Assembly: GCA_026770585.1 (NCBI GenBank) | Contig: MU646319.1 | Coordinates: forward strand, 1,207,129-1,219,568 | DNA: 12,440 nucleotides | Direction of reading: 5' to 3' | DNA from: Baffinella frigidus | Lineage: Eukaryota; Cryptophyceae; Cryptomonadales; Baffinellaceae | Part shown: in pieces, positions 1 through 6,200 of the stretch | Layout of the letters: each line of letters begins with the position of its first letter | How positions within the stretch are numbered: position 1 is the first letter of the stretch | The notes under the pieces: generated by a model | Told to the model about the DNA's origin: nothing | The model's database searches: none | Seen by the model: the letters and a program-made list of their open reading frames with translations, nothing else | Program-made: the position numbers and the translations under genes

Positions 1-90
1 CCTCTCTCTCTCTGTCTCTCCCTGTCTGTCTCTGTCTCTGTCTCTGTCTCTCTCTGTCCCTCTGTCCATCTCTCTCTTTCTCTCTCCCCC
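1..90. repeat. CT-rich microsatellite (CTCTCTGT type)
   Basis: Imperfect (CT)n/(CTGT)n, purine-rich on the XAP5 sense strand. It lies a few bases past the exon 7 donor and continues to the window edge. Confidence 0.9.
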
Positions 91-102
91 TTCGGCGCGC
101 AC

Positions 103-216
103 CTGCAGGCTCTTGCGGGCTATTTCGAGGAACTGCCCGATGTTGTGGCCCTTCTTGCAGTCGATTGACCGGCGGTGTCCCGAGCCGTCGTGGTACGAGA
201 ACGTGATCTCGATCGG
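103..216 (-). CDS. XAP5: XAP5 exon 7 ([14 protein letters not shown], 38 codons), last exon in the window
   Basis: The acceptor is GAAGCGCAG|CCG and the donor is CTGCAG|GTGCGC, phase 0. It encodes [16 protein letters not shown], then [18 protein letters not shown], matching EITFSYWDGSGHRR...KGNTMQQFLQKAL of FAM50A. The remaining C-terminal XAP5 domain must lie left of base 1. Confidence 0.9.
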
Positions 217-3200
217 CTGCGCTTCGGAGGCGGGAATTAGGGGTTTCGATCGGCTGCGCTTCGGGATTAGGGTTCAGGGCTTTCATCGCGCCTCCTCACA
301 GATTCCATCACCTAATACATTCGAGTTCGAATCGCGTCCATCTGAAGGATTTCCGGGGGGGGGGGTCTTGTGTTTTACCCCTGAAAGAAATGGCTCCAAA
401 TCCCAAGCCAAATCTGAGATAGAATGTATTAGGTGGCGATTGACCGGCGGTGTCCCGAGCCGTCGTGGTACGAGAACGTGATCTCGATCGGCTGGGAGTA
501 GGGTTTGGAGTTGGGGGGTTTGGGGGTGAGGGTTTAGAGTTAGGGTTTCGGGTTTCGGGGTTAGGGTTTGGGATTTGGGTTTAGGGTTTCGTCCTTGTAC
601 AGTTTAGGGTTTCGGGTTCACGGTTTGGAGTCCGGGGTGTAGGGTTCACGGTTTGGGGATTCATGTGTGCGGTGTAGGGTTCACGGATCAGGGTTTAGGG
701 TTTTGGATTTCGGGTTTCGGGTTCAGGGTTCAGGGTTTAGGGTTCACGGATCAGGGTGCAGGGTGCAGGGTCTACAGTGTAGGGTGCAGAGTTGAGGTTT
801 CAGATTTCAGGGTTTAGGGTTTAGGGTTTAGGGTTTAGGGTTTAGGGTTTAGGGTTTAGGGTGGTTCAGGGTGGTTTTGAGGTGTGGAGTTTTAGGGTTT
901 AGGGTTTAGGGTTTAGGGTGTAGGGTTTAGGGTGGGGTTCGTACCTCCTCCTTCTTGACGTCCTGGTTCGCGTGCCACTCATGCGGAGCTTGGGGAGATC
1001 GAGGAGCGGTAAACCCTGAACCCTCAACCACCTCCAAACACCACCCTGAACCACCCTGAACCACCCTAAACCCTGAAACTCCACACCTCAAAACCACCCT
1101 GCACCACCCTGAACCACTCTAAACCCTGAAACTCCACACCTCAAAACCACCCTGAACAACCTTGAACCCTAAACCCTAAACCCTTCACCCTACACCCTTC
1201 ACCCTACACCCTCAACCCTACACCCTACACCCTGCATCCGCAACCCTCAACCAGGAAGAAGCTCCGTTTAGGGTTTGGTACCTCCTCCTTCTTGACGTCC
1301 TGGTTCGCGTGCCACTCGTGCGTGAGCTTCTTCCTGATTGAGGGTTTCGGGTTTGGGGTTTGGGGTTTGGGGATTAGTGTTTAGTGTTTAGGGTTTGGGG
1401 TTTGGGGATTAGGATTCAGGGTTCGGGGTTTAGGGTTTAGGGTTCATGATTTATGGTTTATGGTTTATGGTTTTGGGTTTTGGGTTTGGTGTTTGGGTTT
1501 AGGGTTTAGGGTTTAGGTTTTAGGGTTTAGGGTTTATGATATGGGGTTTATGATTTGGTTTTTGGGGTTTCGGGTTTATGGTTTGGGGTTTGGGGTTTCG
1601 GGGTTAGGGGTTTACCGCTCCTCGATCTCCCCAAGCTCCCGCTGCCGGTCCGGGAGGAAGGACGTGTCCACCGAGGGATTCTTCACCTGAGTTTAGGGTT
1701 TAGAGTTTTGGTCTCAACGGCTTAGGGTTTGGAGTTTTGGTCTAACGTGGTGCCCGAATTGTTCACCTGGTGTTAGGGGTCAAGGCTTGGGGGTTTGGGT
1801 CCGGGAGGAAGGACGTGTCCACCGAAGGGTTCTTCACCTGACACATGGGGGTTGGAGTTTGGGGTTTGGGGTCTGGGGTTTGGGGTTTGGAGTTTGGTAT
1901 CCGGGGTTTGGTATTTGGGGTTTGGGGGTTGGGTCCGGGAGGAACGAGGTGATCTCCCAAGCTCCCGTAAGATGATGTGTCAACCGACGGGTTCTTCATC
2001 TGGGTTTGGGGTTAGGTGTTAAGGTTTTGGGGGTTTCGCTCCTCCATCTCCCCCAGCTGCCGCTACCAGTCCGGGAGGAAGGACGTGTCCACCGAGGGAT
2101 TCTTCACCTGCAATGTGGGGGCTGGAGTTTGGTATTTGGTATTTGGGGTTTGGGTTCGGGCGGAACGAGGCGATCTCTGCAAGCTCGCGCTGCCGGTCCG
2201 GGAGAAAGGACGTGTCCGCCGAAGGATTCTTCGCCTTGGGTGTAGGGTTTAGGGTTTAGGGTTTAAGCATCTGGTGTCTGGGCTGAGGGTTTGGGGTTTG
2301 TTTAGGGTTTGAGGTCCGGGAGGATGTGTCCACTGAGGAATTATTCACCTGGAGGGCGGTTCCAGGTTTCGGGTTTCGGGTTTCGGGTTTCGAGTTTCGG
2401 GTTTCGGGTTGAGGGTTTAGAGTTCAGGGATTTGAGGGTCGGAGGGTTTGAGGGTTTGAGGGTTTGAGGGTTTGAGGGTTTGAGGGTTTGAGGGCTTACC
2501 ACGCGCTTCTTGAAGACAGGCTCAGACTCCTCTTCATCCTCCCCATCATCTTCCCCGAAGGATAGCACCTCACGATTCAGGGTTTGCACCCTAAACGATT
2601 CATAATTTCACCCCTAAAGGATTTAGGGTTTGAACCCCAAAATTTTGAGGATTTAAACTCTAAACGGTTCAGGGTTTGAACCCTTCACTATTCAGGGTTT
2701 GAAACCCCTAAAGGTTCAGGGTCAAACCCCTGAAGGTTTGAGGGTCGGAAGGCTTGAGGGTTTGGGGGGTTGAGGGCTTACCACGCGCTTCTTGAAGACA
2801 GGCTCAGACTCCTCTTCATCCTCCCCGTCATCTTCCCCGAAGGATAGCACCTGGATTTAGGGTTTAGGGTGTAGGGTTTAGGGTGTAGGGTGCAGGGTCT
2901 GATTCAGGTAGGGCGTGGAGATTGGGGAGTGGGTTTGGGGGGTTGGGTTTTGGGGTGAGGGGTTTGTCCGAAGGATTAAGCCTGGGGTTTATGGGTCAGT
3001 GTTCAGTGTTTGCGGGGTGTATGGGTTAGGGTTCAGGGGTTGCGCTTGGGATTGAGCCTCCTCCTCTTCATCCTCCCCGTCATCTTCCCCGAAGAAAAGC
3101 ACCTGCGGTTTGGGGTTAGGGTTTAGGGTGTAGGGTGAAGGGTCTGGTTTAGGTAGGACGTGGAGATTGGGGAGTGGGGTTGGAGTGGGGGGGGGGTGCT

Positions 3201-6200
3201 AGAGGTTTGGGCCATCTATCTTCTCCAAACGAGAGCACCAGAGGTTTGGGGTGTAGGGGTTAGGTAACCAGCGGTAGGGTCTGGTTTAGGTAGAGCTTGG
3301 GGGTTGGGTAGGGCGGTGGGGTTGGGGAGTGGGGCTGGGGAGTTGGGTTTGGGGCTAGGGGTTTGGGTCGTCTTTTCCGAAGGATAGCAGGTGCGGCTTG
3401 GAGTTTGGAGTTTGGTGTTTGGGGTGTGGGGTTTGTGGTTTAGGGTTTAGGTTTTAGGTTTTAGGGTTTCTGCTCGGGGTTGAGCTTGCGGTTTAAGGTT
3501 TAGGATTTGGGGTTTGGGGTGTGGGGATTGGAGAAAGGGGGTTGGTTTTGGGGCGAGGGGTTTCGGGTTTCGGGATTGGGGGGTTGGGGATCGGGGGTTG
3601 GGGAGTAGGGGTGAGGATTTGAGAAAATGTGTCGAATTTCGGAGCATTCAGCCAACTCTTCTTTTTCTTCTTCCTCTTCTTTTTTGTCTACTTGGCTGCT
3701 CTCGATACAGGCCCTAGGGAGGCCCTTAGCCAACTTTATCTCACACAATGTATTTATTAATTGGTCTTAGAAAGTCAACTCTCCCACACAATCGTCAACC
3801 TAATATTTTAATAAGTATTAGTGAACAATACGTTGACGATTTTGTGGGGGAGTTGACTTTCTAAAACCAGGGGAGTTGACTTTCTAAAAGCAATTAATAA
3901 ATGCATTGTGAGAGATAAAACTGGTGGGATGGCGCACCGCCCTCTTGGCTGAGTGGCGTAGGGGTGAGATGGTGAAAAGGTGTGGGTGGAGGGCTCTGTC
4001 TCTCTCTCTCCCCCTCTCCCCCTCTCCCCCTCTCCCCCTCTCTCCCTGTCTCCCTCTCTCCCTCTCTCCCTCTCTCCCTCTCTTTCATTCCCTCTCTCTC
4101 GATCGCGCTTTCTCTCTCTCGCGCGCTCTCTCTATCTCGCTCTCTCCCACCATCTGCATCTCTCTCTCTCTCTCCCTTTCTGAGCAGTACAGCCTTCTTG
4201 TTCCTCTCCTGAACAGCGGGTTTCTTGCGTTACGCCTCATTCCCCGCCTGTTTACGATTTAGTGTCCAGCGCTTAGGATTTAGCGTTTTTCTCACCGCTT
4301 TCTTTGTCTTTTCTCTAGCAGTTCGTTTCTTGCGTTGCGCCTCGTTTCGCGCCAGCTTACGATTTACAATTCAGCGCTCAGGGCTTTTAGCGGGGTTAGC
4401 GGTAAGGGGTTATTCAGCGCACCGCTTTCGCTTTCTTGCTCTTCTCCTTAGCGAGGCGCTTCTTGCGTTGCGCCTCATTCCCCGCCAGCTCATTCCTGAC
4501 CGCCTCCACCCGACTGTTGACTAATCCACCCTTTCCCGGGTACTAACCCCGCCTCCGCCTCGGTACAAACCCGATGAATTTACCCAACTGGTGGGTTCAG
4601 GGGTTATTCAGCGCACCGCTTTCTTGCTCTTCTCCTTAGCGAGGCGCTTCTTGCGTTGCGCCTCGTTGCCCGCCAGCTCGTTCTTGATCGCCTCCTCTCG
4701 CTGGATGTGCTCCAGAATCGTCTCCTTCTTCGCTAGGTCCTCCTAGGGTTGAAGGTTCAGTCTTCAGGATTTAGGACTTAGGGTGTTTGGGTGTGTGAAC
4801 TCGGGACATGCCCGAGTTTCCGTGACCTTATCCGTAAGAACCCCCCTATGTCCCTACGGTTTTCCTACCGTAGGGTCCTAGGTCTTGTCGCTCAGGGGTT
4901 ATTCAAAATCCCTTCGAAGTCCGCTGTGTGGATTGCGTTGCGCCTCATTCCCCGCCAGCTCATTCCCCATCGCCTCCTCTCGCTGGATGTGCTCCAGAAT
5001 CGTCTCCTTCTTCGCTAGGTCCTCCTCGCGTTGAGGGTTGAAGATTTAGGCTGCAGGTGGGGGTGTATGCACCCCCGCCGAGGCTGTGTCTGAGCAGGAC
5101 CTATAGAGGGGTGTAGGGTGTAGAGAGTTTGGGCAGAGGGATGTGCTCCAGAATCGTCTCCTTCTTCGCTAGATCCTCCTGCGTAAGGTTTAGTGATTAG
5201 GGATAAGGGTGTTTATTGTAGAATTAGGGTGTAGGGTGTAGGGTGTAGGGTGTAGGGTGTAGGGTGTAGGGTGTAGGGTGTAGGGTCGGGTTTAGGGTCA
5301 AGGCCTCCTCTCTCTGGATGTGCTCCAGGACCGTCTCCTTCTTCGCTAGGTCCTCCTAGAGTTGAGTGTTTAGGTTTCAGGGTTTAGGAATTAGGGTGTT
5401 TGGTCGCCGAGAGAGAGGTGTAGGGTGTAGGGTGTAGGGTGGAGAGTGTGGGCAGAGGGATGTGCTCCAGAATCGTCTCCTTCTTCGCTAGGCCCTCCTA
5501 GGGTTAGAGGGTTTAGTGATTAGGGATACGGGTGTTTATTGTAGAATTAGGGTGTAGGGTGTAGGGTGTAGGGTGTAGGGTGCAGGGTTTGGTCTCGGGT
5601 TTAGGGTCAAGGCCTCCTCTCTCTGGATGTGCTCCAGGACCGTCTCCTTCTTCGCTAGGTCCTCCTAGAGTTGAAGGTCCAGTCTTCAGGATTTAGGAAT
5701 TAGGGTGTTCGGTGCTTGGTGTAGGGTTCAGGAAGATGGATGCGCCCCGGGATTGCACTGCCAGCCAGGACATTTTATCGTAAGTCAACAAAGCTGATCC
5801 TCGGCAGTAAGTTGCCATTTCGTAGAGATGGATCGGCTCTGGGAGCCGGCATTTGACTTAAGGCTGTGGTTTTCAGGGGGAGTTGACTTAGGCGAAATGT
5901 TCTGGCTCGGAGTGGATTGTATCTCCTTCTACGCAAGGTCCGCCCAAGGTTTAGGGTTTAATGTTTGGGGTATCCCTTTAGTGGCGGACGGGCGAACATT
6001 CACCCTAAATCGCCCTAGGCAGGTCCTAGGGCGCTACCGTAGGGCGTATGATGAGCCTACTCGCCACTTGAGGGATAGGATTTAGGGTCAAGGCCTCCTC
6101 CCGCTGGAAAGGCCCCAGGATCTCATAGAAAAACTGATTTAATTTAACACGTTGGATTTCAATGTGGTGCCAGACCTTCTAAATTAGCTCTGCCGCATTC

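Larger units (their letters stand above)
217..1281 (-). other. XAP5 intron 6: heptamer-rich, with exon fragments
   Basis: 1065 bp between exons 6 and 7. It holds exon 7 fragments, the small inverted-repeat element, degenerate TTTAGGG-like DNA and an inverted copy of the exon 5 to 6 junction region. No independent gene is seen. Confidence 0.8.
1687..2781 (-). other. XAP5 intron 4 region with arrayed exon 5 fragments
   Basis: 1095 bp if copy 2 of exon 4 is skipped. It holds five or six incomplete exon 5 copies (1755-2347), heptamer arrays and the twin exon 4 at 2500-2568. Confidence 0.8.
2851..4616 (-). other. XAP5 intron 3: exon 4 and exon 3 fragments, a foldback element, CT microsatellite
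   Basis: 1766 bp. The exon-4 side (2964-3395) has acceptor-side exon 4 copies in a repeat unit of about 200 bp that includes a ggtagg-cgtggagattgggga block (2905, 3152, 3290). The exon-3 side (4200-4515) has donor-side exon 3 copies. Between them lie a foldback element and CT repeats. No further coding exon could be supported. Confidence 0.75.

Noticed and set aside
321-338. TTCGAGTTCGAATCGCG resembling a tRNA T-arm
   Set aside because: No matching acceptor, D or anticodon stems nearby. It lies within the small inverted-repeat element.
813-918. A true chromosome end
   Set aside because: The repeats are internal to an intron, short, and flanked on both sides by exons of the same gene.
1763-2589. 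Short open frames on both strands through the heptamer region
   Set aside because: Seven-base repeats without stops give periodic frames. Only the exon 4 and 5 pieces inside them carry family homology.
3500-3748. Minus-strand stretch encoding [18 protein letters not shown], a possible extra acidic XAP5 exon between exons 3 and 4
   Set aside because: A weak acceptor (ATCGAG) is possible, but no GT donor follows in the right place and there is no family match beyond acidity.
3894-4262. Open frames rich in Ser/Leu/Pro or Arg/Glu/Gly
   Set aside because: Translation of a CT microsatellite.
5780-5895. Possible second family C foldback (taagtcaac ... gagttgactta)
   Set aside because: Only the short end motifs match 3735-3919 and the interior pairing is poor, so it is not listed as an element.
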